This document shows, piece after piece, positions 60,901-62,223 of a stretch of 64,000 nucleotides of DNA. A program made the translations under genes and the position numbers. The stretch covers positions 870,501 through 934,500 of the forward strand of contig NC_087105.1 of the NCBI RefSeq assembly GCF_963855985.1, given 5' to 3'. Within the stretch, counting starts at the first letter, position 1; the number at the start of each line of letters is the position of its first letter. The notes below the pieces were generated by a model. The model searched no databases. It worked only from the letters and a program-made list of their open reading frames with translations, and was not told where the DNA came from. The DNA is from Ostrinia nubilalis (lineage: Eukaryota > Arthropoda > Insecta > Lepidoptera > Crambidae).

Positions 60901-62223
60901 TTAGTTAGTTGAAGAAGCTTGCATCCAGTGCTTTCGTGCAACCTTCTTAGATCTGTATTTTGACGGATTCAGATCGGACTTAGTGCGAAACTGCACTGAA
61001 GACCTACGCTGAAACTTGAGCGGGCGCATGCACTAGAAAGTATAGAATGAGCACTATGAGCAGCGCAGTGTGGAGCGGACGCGTGAGAAGTGTTTGGCGG
61101 ACGCAAGTCGCGAGAGTGTATCGGTAGACGCTACCCGCCCGCTACAAACCTTAGGAGCGTCCGCTCAATGCGCATTTTTTACTGTATTTTTTTTAAAGAT
61201 TACTAGTAATTTGTTATTGCACAAATTAATTACTAATAGTCCCGTTAGCCCCTCGCTACTAAGCCAAATATGCTTGTCACGAGTGAGCTCATCACAATAC
61301 TCGGTCGCGGCGGGGACCGATCCCGCGTTCTCCAGATCACGAGTCGGCCAGTCCGACCCCTTCACCGTTCGGCTATCGTAGCTTGGTGGTATTGTACAGC
61401 ACTGCGCAGTACCTTGGACAGCCCGATGAAGATGATGCGCAGCAGGTTGTGCTGCGGCAGCGGCGCCTCGCAGCACACGCGGTGCGCCAGCGCGCGCTCG
61501 CACTCCGGCGGCCAGTTGTCCGCCTTGCTGTCCGCCTGCTCTCCACGAACATCATCCGACACAGACACTGCGCAGTACCTTGGACAGCCCGATGAAGATG
61601 ATGCGCAGCAGGTTGTGCTGCGGCAGCGGCGCCTCGCAGCACACGCGGTGCGCCAGCGCGCGCTCGCACTCCGGCGGCCAGTTGTCCGCCTTGCTGTCCG
61701 CCTGCTCTCCACGAACATCATCCGACACAGACACTGCGCAGTACCTTGGACAGCCCGATGAAGATGATGCGCAGCAGGTTGTGCTGCGGCAGCGGCGCCT
61801 CGCAGCACACGCGGTGCGCCAGCGCGCGCTCGCACTCCGGCGGCCAGTTGTCCGCCTTGCTGTCCGCCTGCTCTCCACGAACATCATCCGACACAGACAC
61901 TGCGCAGTACCTTGGACAGCCCGATGAAGATGATGCGCAGCAGGTTGTGCTGCGGCAGCGGCGCCTCGCAGCACACGCGGTGCGCCAGCGCGCGCTCGCA
62001 CTCCGGCGGCCAGTTGTCCGCCTTGCTGTCCGCCTGCTCTCCACGAACATCATCCGACACAGACACTGCGCAGTACCTTGGACAGCCCGATGAAGATGAT
62101 GCGCAGCAGGTTGTGCTGCGGCAGCGGCGCCTCGCAGCACACGCGGTGCGCCAGCGCGCGCTCGCACTCCGGCGGCCAGTTGTCCGCCTTGCTGTACGCC
62201 TCCGCGCTCTCCACGAACATTAT
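15754..62223 (-). CDS. IntS1: Integrator complex subunit 1 (IntS1), C-terminal 1453 residues, 26 exons (gene overview)
   Basis: Twenty-six exons, listed separately below, join with no phase conflict to 4362 coding bases ending in TAG. Vertebrate INTS1 is about 2190 residues, so roughly the first third is missing and should lie to the right of 62223. Diagnostic segments, in the same order as in vertebrate INTS1 as I remember it, include ESAEAYSKADNWP, SPPENITLP, ITSLYW, ETHLAAAS, SRLLSQLTTMDPLGP, LLCRQPALLLELVERHGT, AMPWL, SVLPVQCLCEFL, LLPDWLRLHLVRS, VERAYMAQLLRVQRARG, LLLDWLSEL and VWQGRDRSP. IntS1 is the large alpha-helical scaffold of the nuclear Integrator complex, which cleaves snRNA and nascent mRNA transcripts at RNA polymerase II. 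Many exons are extremely GC-rich (alanine-, arginine- and leucine-rich, with G or C in nearly every third position) while introns are AT-rich. About ten exons have partial tandem copies just downstream, described under repeats and findings. Confidence 0.95.
16430..18321 (-). repeat. Degenerate array of partial copies of IntS1 exon 25
   Basis: Roughly 8 to 15 rearranged pieces of exon 25 lie downstream of it in transcription. Most keep the exon's 3' end (a version of LPKLLPAVADTRPG) followed by the same GTGAGTC donor. Some pieces keep only the last few bases plus the donor. Between them lie spacer words such as TTTATCCCACGCTTACGACT. None keeps the CTCATAG acceptor of the true exon. The many short open frames here on both strands are by-products. 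Confidence 0.85.
18322..18493 (-). CDS. IntS1: IntS1 exon 25
   Basis: Acceptor TTTGCTCATAG, donor GTGAGTC, 172 nt, entering in phase 0 and leaving one base. Encodes EIEAWGNRRGGAWGGPAH, then ILRAAAPLCASS and ALSLLPKLLPAVADTRP. It is the only copy in the local array with an acceptor. The first 15 residues are less certain, since an alternative acceptor nearby would break the frame. Confidence 0.82.
19056..19207. mobile_element. Fold-back MITE, family P, internally shortened
   Basis: Left end CACGTAGAATTTTGTCCAAT and right end CAGACCAGGCTTTA match family P. The second inner arm is largely missing. It ends 25 bp from the splice donor of IntS1 exon 24. Confidence 0.8.
19232..19364 (-). CDS. IntS1: IntS1 exon 24
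   Basis: Acceptor TGTTTACAG, donor GTGAGTTT. Completes an Ala codon and encodes STPALSALSGGDVSAPAS and ALLQLQRRSEPPAQLHWSLQ. Residues 1282-1326 of the visible part. An alanine/proline-rich linker followed by a conserved helix. Single copy. Confidence 0.9.
19395..20171 (-). mobile_element. 5'-truncated LINE (RTE-like), reverse transcriptase C-terminal part
   Basis: The minus strand encodes 237 open residues (19458-20171) typical of the end of lepidopteran endonuclease-reverse transcriptases: VEDYIYLGKQVSF, LLPCLLYGSQTWV, WQWAGHLARYKDRRW and GRPKERWADDIMRVAG. Catalytic RT motifs and the endonuclease are absent, so this is a dead 5' truncation. The 3' tail (19380-19457) is A/T-rich. It lies in the IntS1 intron between exons 23 and 24, in the same orientation as the gene. 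Confidence 0.88.
20282..21805 (-). repeat. 164-bp array: ten decoy copies of IntS1 exon 23
   Basis: The junction word TGTCTAGAGG recurs at 20341, 20478, 20642, 20806, 20970, 21134, 21298, 21462, 21626 and 21790: a constant 164-bp period except the first step of 137. Each unit holds the exon from about its Lys-Gln-Gln-Ser-Gly codons to the GTGAGTGG donor plus about 29 bases of spacer. The exon's start and TATTTTCAG acceptor are missing. The copy furthest downstream lacks the donor. Units appear identical by eye over most of their length. Confidence 0.93.
21811..21975 (-). CDS. IntS1: IntS1 exon 23
   Basis: Acceptor TATATTTTCAG, donor GTGAGTGG, 165 nt, completing a Ser codon. Encodes EEIHGILDCFLNMTKQQSG, then ALAHRVCALVRRYTARRP and AALLAAHRETVA. 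This is the intact, 5'-most member of the 164-bp array. The HEAT-like helices resemble the vertebrate C-terminal half. Confidence 0.92.
22296..22480 (-). repeat. Partial copies of the 3' end of IntS1 exon 22
   Basis: Two pieces of the exon end (about 22315-22346 and 22375-22445) and one piece with only the donor (about 22470-22480), joined by AGGCCGCCTCTAG-type spacers. All carry the GCGAGT donor of the true exon rather than GTGAGT. No acceptor. Confidence 0.8.
22834..23001 (-). CDS. IntS1: IntS1 exon 22, with a GC splice donor
   Basis: Acceptor CTTCAACAG, 168 nt. Encodes LSRMEASVRAVWARVWGAG, then ALPLAAALLRGAPARHHHH and LAALEVLPDHDLFE. The exon end reads GAGAG followed by GCGAGT. Only a GC donor there gives the two leftover bases needed to make Ser with exon 23. 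The nearby GT would break the frame. Confidence 0.88.
23044..23263. mobile_element. MITE with TCAATGAGGGC termini, copy 1
   Basis: About 220 bp with terminal inverted repeats TCAATGAGGGCTATCGTTTT and ACGATAGCCCTCATTGA. Inside are CACCAGTTAGCGCCACTGTA and related words. An inverted second copy is at 57228-57447. It lies 43 bp upstream of the exon 22 acceptor. Confidence 0.85.
23590..23790. repeat. Pyrimidine/purine-rich low-complexity tract
   Basis: Dominated by TTCTTC and TTTCTT on the plus strand, then GAAGAAGAA. Open frames here are low complexity and not genes. It is followed (23817-23945) by scattered degenerate repeats of CATTCGATGAAACG. Confidence 0.7.
24782..24903 (-). repeat. Partial copy of IntS1 exon 21 (3' part plus donor)
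   Basis: Repeats the 3' two-thirds of exon 21, including the GTCAGTCGAAAC donor context, and then joins abruptly at 24904 to half of a family P MITE. It looks identical to the exon over about 120 bp by eye. Confidence 0.85.
24904..24980. mobile_element. Half of a family P MITE fused to the exon 21 copy
   Basis: Starts inside the element (CGACAGCAACATAATTACGC) and ends near GGATTCTACCAGGCCTGG. The other half is missing. Confidence 0.8.
25632..25660. mobile_element. Terminal fragment of a family P MITE next to exon 21
   Basis: The bases ATTCTACGTGCTCACGGACC and the following AGGCTTTA are the last 28 or so of family P. The fragment ends about 16 bp from the exon 21 donor. Confidence 0.75.
25677..25873 (-). 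CDS. IntS1: IntS1 exon 21
   Basis: Acceptor CTCTCCCCAG, donor GTCAGTCG, 197 nt. Encodes VPAIQQLLWSSESRRPAW, then GVRAAAAACTSATDRVAHTL and HQPHHGKEHAHK. Enters in phase 0 and leaves two bases that complete Lys with exon 22. Confidence 0.9.
26052..28700. mobile_element. Inverted pair of a TGTACGGGCG element around a 1.2-kb centre
   Basis: 26052-26725 is the reverse complement of 28030-28700, close to identical by eye. A third piece (27938-28030) repeats the first 93 bases directly, so 27938-28700 is a 763-bp unit with 93-bp inverted ends TGTACGGGCGGGAGGCAGTG. The units contain TATAAAT- and AATAAA-like words, suggesting LTR-derived material, but no coding domain was found. The centre holds a 33-bp tandem repeat (CTGGCTGCTT...GTCCAGG, about 26765-26865) and recurrent GTAGCGTCTTGATTGCTAC words (27450-27590). 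Confidence 0.75.
28735..28890 (-). mobile_element. tRNA-derived SINE fragment
   Basis: On the minus strand a polymerase III A box (TGGTCTAGTGG, 28869-28879) and a perfect B box (GGTTCGATTCC, 28826-28836) are spaced as in a tRNA. The acceptor stem does not pair and position 33 of the anticodon loop is not U, so it is not a functional tRNA. This head is followed by GGGGCAGATTTTTCTATTCGG. Confidence 0.75.
28986..29204. mobile_element. 219-bp palindromic MITE with a 9-bp target duplication
   Basis: Perfect flanking direct repeats GAACTGGCG (28977-28985 and 29205-29213). Termini GGCTCAAAAACTGAACTCCG. The whole element is a hairpin built from repeated words TTCGACA, CTCCGACA and TATCGACATG. The TSD length is in the range of Mutator-like or fold-back elements. 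Confidence 0.88.
29693..29818. mobile_element. Half copy of family P MITE
   Basis: GCCCGGTCTCCGAGCACGTA to CAGTCGCGACAGCAATA, then it stops abruptly at a retroelement tail (AGTCAAAGTCAAAATTTCTT) that occurs at 29475, at 29825 and inverted near 30010-30080. Confidence 0.8.
30103..30587. mobile_element. 485-bp palindromic MITE (GGCGTCTTTTTTTTTTCGCG ends)
   Basis: Long arms, complementary from GGCGTC(T)nCGCGCGGCCATC inward to about 30295 and 30395, where the unpaired loop lies. It is inserted in a repeat whose sequence resumes with CATTGCCATTTTGACTTTGA. Confidence 0.85.
30637..31420 (-). repeat. 196-bp array: four decoy copies of IntS1 exon 20
   Basis: The exon end (CTGTATACCAAG then GTATAG) recurs at an exact 196-bp step (30833, 31029, 31225, 31421). 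Each decoy keeps the exon from its GCGGGCGCGGAGGCTC codons to the donor. The exon's first 60 or so bases are replaced by a 50-bp spacer ending in ATGAATCCAACTTCC. No true acceptor. The large plus-strand open frames across this array (up to 213 codons) are artefacts. Confidence 0.93.
31427..31636 (-). CDS. IntS1: IntS1 exon 20
   Basis: Acceptor TCGTCGTTGCAG, donor GTATAGC, 210 nt, phase 0 at both ends. Encodes LEVLIGYIVEEAEAASVAAG, then RRRMEARLTLVLRCCPSEP and HPVLLLLLYTK. Corresponds to the vertebrate LVELIL...EAETRS region. Intact, 5'-most member of the 196-bp array. Confidence 0.92.
32473..32605 (-). CDS. IntS1: IntS1 exon 19
   Basis: Acceptor TATGTTGTAG, donor GTCAGTCA. Encodes KWAASSVVEFCATLVDSP, RVWQGRDRSPSKH and DDTLRLTHKQ. 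The VWQGRD motif is shared with vertebrate INTS1. Single copy. Confidence 0.93.
33339..33664. mobile_element. hAT-type MITE with 8-bp target duplication
   Basis: Perfect direct repeats CTTGGTAA (33331-33338 and 33665-33672) flank ends CAGGGATAATAAGGATAT...ATCCATAACATCCCTG. The interior has many CGGTTACGGATA words, like transposase-binding subterminal repeats. An 8-bp TSD and CAGGG ends are typical of hAT. Confidence 0.85.
34129..35808. mobile_element. 1.7-kb palindrome made of four copies of one module
   Basis: Ends CACTATGGAGCG and CGCTCCATAGTG, flanked by a CGTCA duplication inside the outer element. Each arm contains two direct copies of a ~300-450-bp module (AATACCTATCGATAGG...CCAATAGTTTG...TTGCCCGTTC), so the order is forward, forward, reverse, reverse. 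A unique centre lies at about 34905-35025. Non-coding. Confidence 0.85.
36171..36473. mobile_element. 303-bp MITE with GTTTCCT/AGGAAAC termini
   Basis: Inverted arms include TGTCCGTCAATTTTAATATC and its degenerate complement near 36395-36455. It abuts the 5' side of the split SINE. Confidence 0.7.
38260..39040. repeat. ~158-bp tandem repeat, four copies plus one inverted
   Basis: The unit contains TTTTGTTCAAAATCAAAAGT, TGACAGAATACGTCCGCCTT and ACCAAAGCTGTAGCACCACT. Four direct copies run to about 38880, followed by an inverted copy at about 38905-39040. Confidence 0.85.
39275..39560 (+). pseudogene. Tc1-like transposase fragment (N-terminal HTH), broken
   Basis: One frame gives AAQIVALLQEGLSQRAVARQ, then SQSWVSKVLRRFRETGGF, the paired-like helix-turn-helix and linker of Tc1 transposases, and stops at a TGA near 39480. 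After a frameshift the next segment reads HLTGIDVQQELRNV, also typical. The DDE catalytic domain is absent. Confidence 0.8.
40788..40909 (-). CDS. IntS1: IntS1 exon 18
   Basis: Acceptor GTTGGGCAG, donor GTTTGTGG (weak), 122 nt. Encodes MRLMFSAGCARWRPQLVTQL and HRASWRTLHTCLRALLNPD. Corresponds to vertebrate QLRLLF...SWPTLHQCIRVLL. Leaves two bases that make Arg with exon 19. Confidence 0.92.
40978..41166. mobile_element. Family P MITE, full palindrome lacking one terminus
   Basis: ACCTGGTCCGTGAGCACGTA to CATTGGACGGGATTC. The terminal GTGCTC...GGCTTTA of the right end is missing. Confidence 0.85.
41243..41431. mobile_element. 189-bp MITE with AATGAGGGTTTTCGCGAATG termini
   Basis: Terminal inverted repeats of about 30 bp, AATGAGGGTTTTCGCGAATG...CATTCGCGAAAACCCTCATT. 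Its 69-bp centre contains a second small inverted pair (ATTGGTGGATTTTGACAT...ATGTCAAAAATAACCAAT). Non-coding. Confidence 0.88.
41796..41921 (-). CDS. IntS1: IntS1 exon 17
   Basis: Acceptor TTTGTCCAG, donor GTACAAGG, 126 nt, phase 0 both sides. Encodes IKSEGRLVEAPLFARGSLG, CGLLLDWLSELQQE and LGPQPERQ. LLLDWLS matches the vertebrate GLLVDWLEML segment. Confidence 0.93.
42356..42489 (-). CDS. IntS1: IntS1 exon 16
   Basis: Acceptor TTCTATCCTCAG, donor GTACAGAT, 134 nt. Encodes LESATASTLEAIGNKIIETQ and EMVVDVISHLLEKNQDG, ending in ETK. Two leading bases complete Ile with exon 15, using the donor at 42928. Confidence 0.92.
42588..42796. mobile_element. Family P MITE, full length (TATAGTCTGG subtype)
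   Basis: Palindrome with ends TATAGTCTGGTCTGCGAGCA and TGCAGACCAGACTATA, located in the intron between exons 15 and 16. Confidence 0.88.
42866..42934 (-). repeat. Triplicated 23-bp splice-donor unit of IntS1 exon 15
   Basis: The unit CTCACTGGCCACCAGGTGGT(ATA) occurs three times, placing identical GTGAGT donors (complement ACTCAC) at 42923-42928, 42900-42905 and 42877-42882. Only the first (42923-42928) keeps phase with exon 16; use of the others would add 23 or 46 bases and shift the frame. Confidence 0.9.
42929..43079 (-). CDS. IntS1: IntS1 exon 15
   Basis: Acceptor CTCTGTCCACAG, 151 nt. Encodes IAEALLQQYTYVGGPLVGAL, KALVQPARGKREPDRLP and TRDHLVA. Leaves one base. Its donor is the first of three identical donors 23 bp apart. 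Confidence 0.92.
43590..43790. mobile_element. Retroelement 3' end fragment
   Basis: AGTGCCCCGGAAAGGACCTA followed by ATTTGAATTTGAATT resembles the tail at about 1535-1590. The upstream part (CCACTTCTTCTCAGCACCAG) has no intact frame. Confidence 0.45.
43808..43996 (-). CDS. IntS1: IntS1 exon 14
   Basis: Acceptor GTCTTCCACAG, donor GTAAATAA, 189 nt, phase 0 both sides. Encodes ALSSETKRYSASSGGAYPYL, RVCAYLKHASEG and AALLRALQPANNPRVAE. Single copy. Codon use here is less extreme than in exon 13. Confidence 0.92.
44055..44194. mobile_element. Family P MITE, internally shortened
   Basis: TAAAGCCTGGTCCGTGAGCA to AGGACCAGGCTTTA; most of the second arm is deleted. Confidence 0.82.
44794..44920. mobile_element. 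Family P MITE, 5'-deleted, inside the exon 13 array
   Basis: Starts TAAAGCTCGCACACTCACTG and ends GCAGACCAGACTATA. It sits in the spacer between exon 13 copies. Confidence 0.85.
45209..45360. mobile_element. ~150-bp MITE (TTTCA-type ends), second partial copy at 44535-44635
   Basis: Ends TTTCATATTAGGGCGTTAGT and CGCTGCTAAATCGCCTAAAT, followed by GTGAAA. The shared interior ATAATGTGAAGGC...TGTCACATAGTATGA also occurs at 44538-44635, where the left end is missing. Confidence 0.75.
45946..46158. mobile_element. Family P MITE, full length, inside the exon 13 array
   Basis: Palindrome from TAAAGCCTGGTCCGTGAGCA to CGTAGACCAGACTACA. Comparison with neighbouring spacers that lack it shows it was inserted into the GTTCTAGTA spacer after the array had formed. 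Confidence 0.87.
46419..46594 (-). CDS. IntS1: IntS1 exon 13
   Basis: Acceptor CACACTTTTCCAG, donor GTGAGTTG, 176 nt. Completes Asp and encodes ELLFGPEELPPEPLDAWAAP, then ALVPQLLSACFEGAPFHGD and VDTALTHLIA. Intact, 5'-most member of the exon 13 array. Confidence 0.92.
46967..47836. mobile_element. 0.87-kb palindromic element (CAGGGTGGAAACG ends), copy 1
   Basis: TA-flanked ends CAGGGTGGAAACGATAAGTG and TTAACGTTTCCACCCTG. A LINE-like fragment (about 47322-47517: GACCCGGCGAACTTTGTTCC ... ATCGGTTCAGCCGTTCTTGA) lies inside. The element ends 17 bp from the exon 12 donor. Confidence 0.85.
47322..47517. mobile_element. RTE-like LINE 3' fragment
   Basis: CTGACCCGGCGAACTTTG, ATCGGTTCAGCCGTTCTTGA and the terminal TATATATAGAT form a repeat that is very common in Lepidoptera. 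Classification as an RTE 3' end is from memory. Confidence 0.6.
47854..48020 (-). CDS. IntS1: IntS1 exon 12
   Basis: Acceptor ATCCTCTCCAG, donor GTCAGTGC, 167 nt. Encodes ALLSALDACPAGAVVRLG, VERAYMAQLLRVQRARGARG and FAAALQLAPPQLPPG. The AYMAQLLRVQRARG block corresponds to vertebrate NYMAHLVEVQHERG. Confidence 0.94.
48049..48298 (-). mobile_element. RTE-like LINE fragment (C-terminal reverse transcriptase region)
   Basis: One minus frame reads RAGHIVRRTDGRWGSKVLEW, then GRPPTRWTDDIVKVAGKRW and TWKALGEAYVQQW, the end of lepidopteran RTE polyproteins. The upstream coding part is missing. Confidence 0.85.
48421..48530. mobile_element. Retroelement tail fragment shared with 18520-18640
   Basis: TTATTAGGAAAACCAACAGAA and ATGTATCCGCTTAGCCATTT occur in similar form at 18530-18610. 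Probably the 3' end of a LINE. Confidence 0.5.
49306..49576 (-). CDS. IntS1: IntS1 exon 11
   Basis: Acceptor CTGTCCCCAG, donor GTGAGTAT, 271 nt, the longest exon. Encodes DTNQEMYSWLLATWFGSDAP, an Ala/Gly-rich insert, EEALLPDWLRLHLVRSARPA and LALFIQTFGMPVQAM. LLPDWL and the QTFGMPV stretch match vertebrate INTS1. Confidence 0.95.
49722..50234 (+). repeat. 513-bp repeat with small open frame, copy 1
   Basis: Direct repeat of 51219-51735, about 90% or more alike by eye. Each copy starts at CAGGCCTGTTCATCTCCGCG and ends ATTATTCTGTG. A plus-strand open frame (49677-49907; shared part about 57 codons, VYIENKTRT...RQGLTYERTLTHARVFLCM) ends at the same TAA-type stop in both. No known domain recognised. 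Confidence 0.8.
50554..50746 (-). CDS. IntS1: IntS1 exon 10
   Basis: Acceptor CTCAATCACAG, donor GTAAGTAC, 193 nt. Encodes an acidic stretch ALKDDPQDEDSQETEGEAP, then LMLQWGNGSTSTLHVLIAQ and KLLCYGPSI. Corresponds to vertebrate FLRWSSGETATMHILVVHA. It is flanked on both sides by the 513-bp direct repeats. Confidence 0.94.
51219..51735 (+). repeat. 517-bp repeat with small open frame, copy 2
   Basis: Partner of 49722-50234. The open frame (51213-51404) differs by several substitutions (TMAHLQDTIRQ versus TIAPYKSTIRQ; MEENKE versus IEKNKE) yet remains open with the same ending QYLTA. It ends 34 bp from the exon 9 donor. Confidence 0.8.
51770..51919 (-). CDS. IntS1: IntS1 exon 9
   Basis: Acceptor CTCTACACAG, donor GTAAGTTA, 150 nt, phase 0 both sides. 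Encodes DLSQVLMERTTVMQAVLPP, a short Pro/Ala-rich linker and HRALHALTAILHAHMRA. ERTTVM corresponds to vertebrate ERSTIM. Confidence 0.93.
51958..52545. mobile_element. ~590-bp element with ACTAGGT-type inverted ends
   Basis: CACCTATTCC, AAATACTTGATCCACCTAGTA and ACTAGGTGGAACAGG...AATAGGTGCACCTAGTATC form mirrored subterminal blocks at both ends. The boundaries are approximate. It lies about 40 bp upstream of the exon 9 acceptor. Confidence 0.6.
52598..52836. mobile_element. 239-bp MITE with TTAA target duplication (piggyBac-like)
   Basis: TTAA at 52594-52597 and 52837-52840 flanks inverted ends GGCCGCTTCCTGACTTG and CAAGTCAGGAAACGGCC. The interior has further inverted words (GCGGCATTGG/CGCGGCA). 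TTAA duplication is the mark of piggyBac-type transposition. Confidence 0.82.
53336..53830 (-). repeat. 165-bp array: three decoy copies of IntS1 exon 8, open in frame
   Basis: The donor context TCACTCACCA recurs at 53336, 53501, 53666 and 53831, exactly 165 bp (55 codons) apart. Each decoy repeats VVRIRAACLAECVPRYVAAY to the DLVL end and the GTGAGT donor, then a 13-residue linker (VSDGSRSRTAVRA) if translated. The first 50 or so bases of the exon and its acceptor are missing. The minus frame is open through the whole array. Confidence 0.94.
53839..54019 (-). CDS. IntS1: IntS1 exon 8
   Basis: Acceptor CATCACCCGCAG, donor GTGAGTGA, 181 nt. Completes Asp and encodes EWLGLLWELRHWNAVRAEV, RIRAACLAECVPRYVAAYFG and FLARHHQ to DLVL. 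Intact, 5'-most member of the 165-bp array. Confidence 0.92.
54215..54288 (-). CDS. IntS1: IntS1 exon 7
   Basis: Acceptor TATTTTTTGCAG, donor GTGAGTGA, only 74 nt. Encodes GLKLVLTQSTDESIEMDYNA and DVSP. GLKLVL corresponds to vertebrate GLSLVL. Unlike most exons of this gene it has ordinary, AT-richer codons and no downstream copies. Confidence 0.92.
54485..54689 (-). CDS. IntS1: IntS1 exon 6
   Basis: Acceptor TTATTCTTCCAG, donor GTCAGTAA, 205 nt. Completes Ser and encodes VLPVQCLCEFLSAGGGAGG, ELCAHLRRTVADSEAGARAV and LHYYLQRLAHPHAPTRASAS. The SxxVLPVQCLCEFL motif is one of the strongest identifiers of INTS1. Confidence 0.96.
54853..54962. mobile_element. Family P MITE, one arm only
   Basis: TAAAGCCCGGTCGCCGAGCA through ATCGCTCGCGCATAATTACA, then a short GTGCTCGGCGACCGG end; the middle is deleted. 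Confidence 0.8.
54966..55140 (-). mobile_element. RTE-like LINE fragment (short)
   Basis: ATCATTTCATCCACAGGACG, TCACTGCTGAACATAAACAT and GGTAGCGGCTTGCATCCAGC match the repeat at 48049-48298 with many substitutions. Confidence 0.7.
55241..56610 (-). repeat. 137-bp array: ten decoy copies of IntS1 exon 5
   Basis: The spacer start GTGCTGTCCCGGCCGGTTAC occurs at 55241 and every 137 bp to 56611 (ten exact periods). Each unit holds the last ~117 bases of exon 5 (GRLLGRQPALLLELVERHGT to DRLELR codons), the GTAACC donor and 20 bases of spacer. Decoys read GGCCGCCAG where the true exon reads TGCCGCCAG. No acceptor. Three overlapping plus-strand frames of 544-584 codons here are repeat artefacts. Confidence 0.94.
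56631..56836 (-). CDS. IntS1: IntS1 exon 5
   Basis: Acceptor TGTCCCCTTAG, donor GTAACCGG, 206 nt. Encodes LTTMDPLGPARKPPAGVL, GRLLCRQPALLLELVERHGT and RAMPWLHQLLRHDRLEL. Joined to exon 4 it gives LLSQLTTMDPLGP, matching vertebrate LLSQLTSLDPQGP. Intact, 5'-most member of the 137-bp array. Confidence 0.96.
57228..57447. mobile_element. MITE with TCAATGAGGGC termini, copy 2
   Basis: Inverted copy of 23044-23263 with the same ends and interior (CAGTTGGCACCCCTGGCGAT, CACTTTAGCGCTCACCAGTT). It ends 14 bp from the exon 4 donor, so almost the whole start of that intron is transposon. Confidence 0.85.
57462..57615 (-). CDS. IntS1: IntS1 exon 4
   Basis: Acceptor TATGCCCCTCAG, donor GTACAAGG, 154 nt. 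Completes Gly and encodes KPSIEWNTNPAAEAERAEAE, ILQLETHLAAASNAKLPLTE and SSRLLSQ. Matches vertebrate EGHLAAAS...ITESSSLLLSQ. Single copy. Confidence 0.95.
57649..57853 (+). mobile_element. Helitron-like non-autonomous element
   Basis: Starts TCTATACTAATATTATAAAG and ends GCGGGCGGAAAGCTAG, lying between A (57648) and T (57854) with no target duplication, as Helitrons do (5' TC, 3' CTAG, A^T site). Interior AAAACCACTGAACGGATTTT is a common lepidopteran word. Confidence 0.75.
58153..58291. mobile_element. 139-bp MITE with CCCGTATTCACAAACA termini
   Basis: Inverted ends CCCGTATTCACAAACATTAC and GTTTGTGAATACGGG. Non-coding. Confidence 0.8.
58390..58520. mobile_element. 131-bp hairpin MITE
   Basis: Arms GCAATAACGTCACTTATGCA and TGCATAAGTGACGTTATTGC are perfectly complementary, continuing into T/A runs. 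The loop is about 75 bp. Confidence 0.8.
58548..58672. mobile_element. 125-bp MITE with CTGAACTGTCC termini
   Basis: Perfect 11-bp inverted ends CTGAACTGTCC...GGACAGTTCAG and inner complementary blocks GACAGGGGGGCGC / GGCGCCCCACTGTC. Confidence 0.72.
58706..59384. mobile_element. 0.68-kb palindromic element (CAGGGTGGAAACG ends), copy 2
   Basis: Second member of the family at 46967-47836, TA-flanked, without the internal LINE fragment. It ends 39 bp from the exon 3 donor. Confidence 0.87.
59424..59576 (-). CDS. IntS1: IntS1 exon 3
   Basis: Acceptor CTTTCCACCAG, donor GTCAGTGA, 153 nt. Completes Gly and encodes YTPPALAITSLYWRGWVLL, AMLAAHNPQSFAERAAATYP and TLRALIETCIT. Matches vertebrate AISTLYWKAW...YPTLKMLMEM. 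Single copy. Confidence 0.96.
59600..59870 (-). mobile_element. Probable retroelement 3' end
   Basis: On the minus strand a short frame (GHTENQRRGLPHRGPRHM, then GVPLRWASLCDRVALFSLL) precedes an AATAAATGTTTCTTTCTTTC tail. This looks like the end of a LINE, but no RT domain is present. Confidence 0.45.
59880..60420. repeat. Degenerate ~45-bp tandem repeat (CAGTTGRCGYCATTGGCGAG), split by a MITE
   Basis: Words such as CAGTTGACGTCAATCTGGTG, CAGTTGGCGCCGTCG, CAGTTGCCGCCACTGGCGA, CAGTTGACGTCATTGGCGAG, CAGGTGCCACTAGCGAG and CAGTTGGCACCATTGGCGAG recur at 40-60-bp steps. The family P MITE at 60009-60222 interrupts the array. Confidence 0.65.
60009..60222. mobile_element. Family P MITE, full length (TAAAGCCTGG subtype)
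   Basis: Near-perfect 214-bp palindrome from TAAAGCCTGGTCCGTGAGCA to ACGGACTAGGCTTTA. One of the best-preserved copies. Confidence 0.92.
60601..60773 (-). CDS. IntS1: IntS1 exon 2
   Basis: Acceptor TTTTCCCCCAG, donor GTGAGTTA, 173 nt. Encodes DIPVAPAEALELVEQLVRRA, PEDNPLHVDKLELAEYVFQL and CQFSPPENITLPAG. Matches vertebrate LADHLVKRA...LCTYHHPENIQLPPG. GC content is ordinary. Single copy. Confidence 0.96.
61185..61384 (-). mobile_element. tRNA-derived SINE (family S), most complete copy
   Basis: Minus strand: a tRNA-like head with TAGCCGAACGGTGAAGG (A-box like) and GCGGGATCGGTCCCCGCC (degenerate B box), a body with GCGAGGGGCTAACGGGACTA, and an A-rich tail. It lies directly downstream of the exon 1 array. 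Confidence 0.7.
61401..62070 (-). repeat. 166-bp array: four decoy copies of IntS1 exon 1 (as numbered here)
   Basis: The donor context CAGTACCTTGG recurs at 61407, 61573, 61739, 61905 and 62071, exactly 166 bp apart. Here the duplicated unit includes the exon start, but the acceptor TGTGTCAG has become TGTGTCGG and the following codons carry a small deletion (AGCAGGCGGACAGC instead of AGCGCGGAGGCGTACAGC), which breaks the frame. The donor is kept in every copy. Confidence 0.94.
62077..62223 (-). CDS. IntS1: IntS1 exon 1 of those visible (internal exon of the gene)
   Basis: Acceptor GTGTCTGTGTCAG, donor GTACTGCG, 147 nt, phase 0 both sides. Encodes IMFVESAEAYSKADNWPPE, ALAHRVCCEAPLPQHNLL and RIIFIGLSK. 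ESAEAYSK.DNWP is diagnostic of INTS1. The gene continues to the right, but no further exon was recognised up to 64000. Confidence 0.95.
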
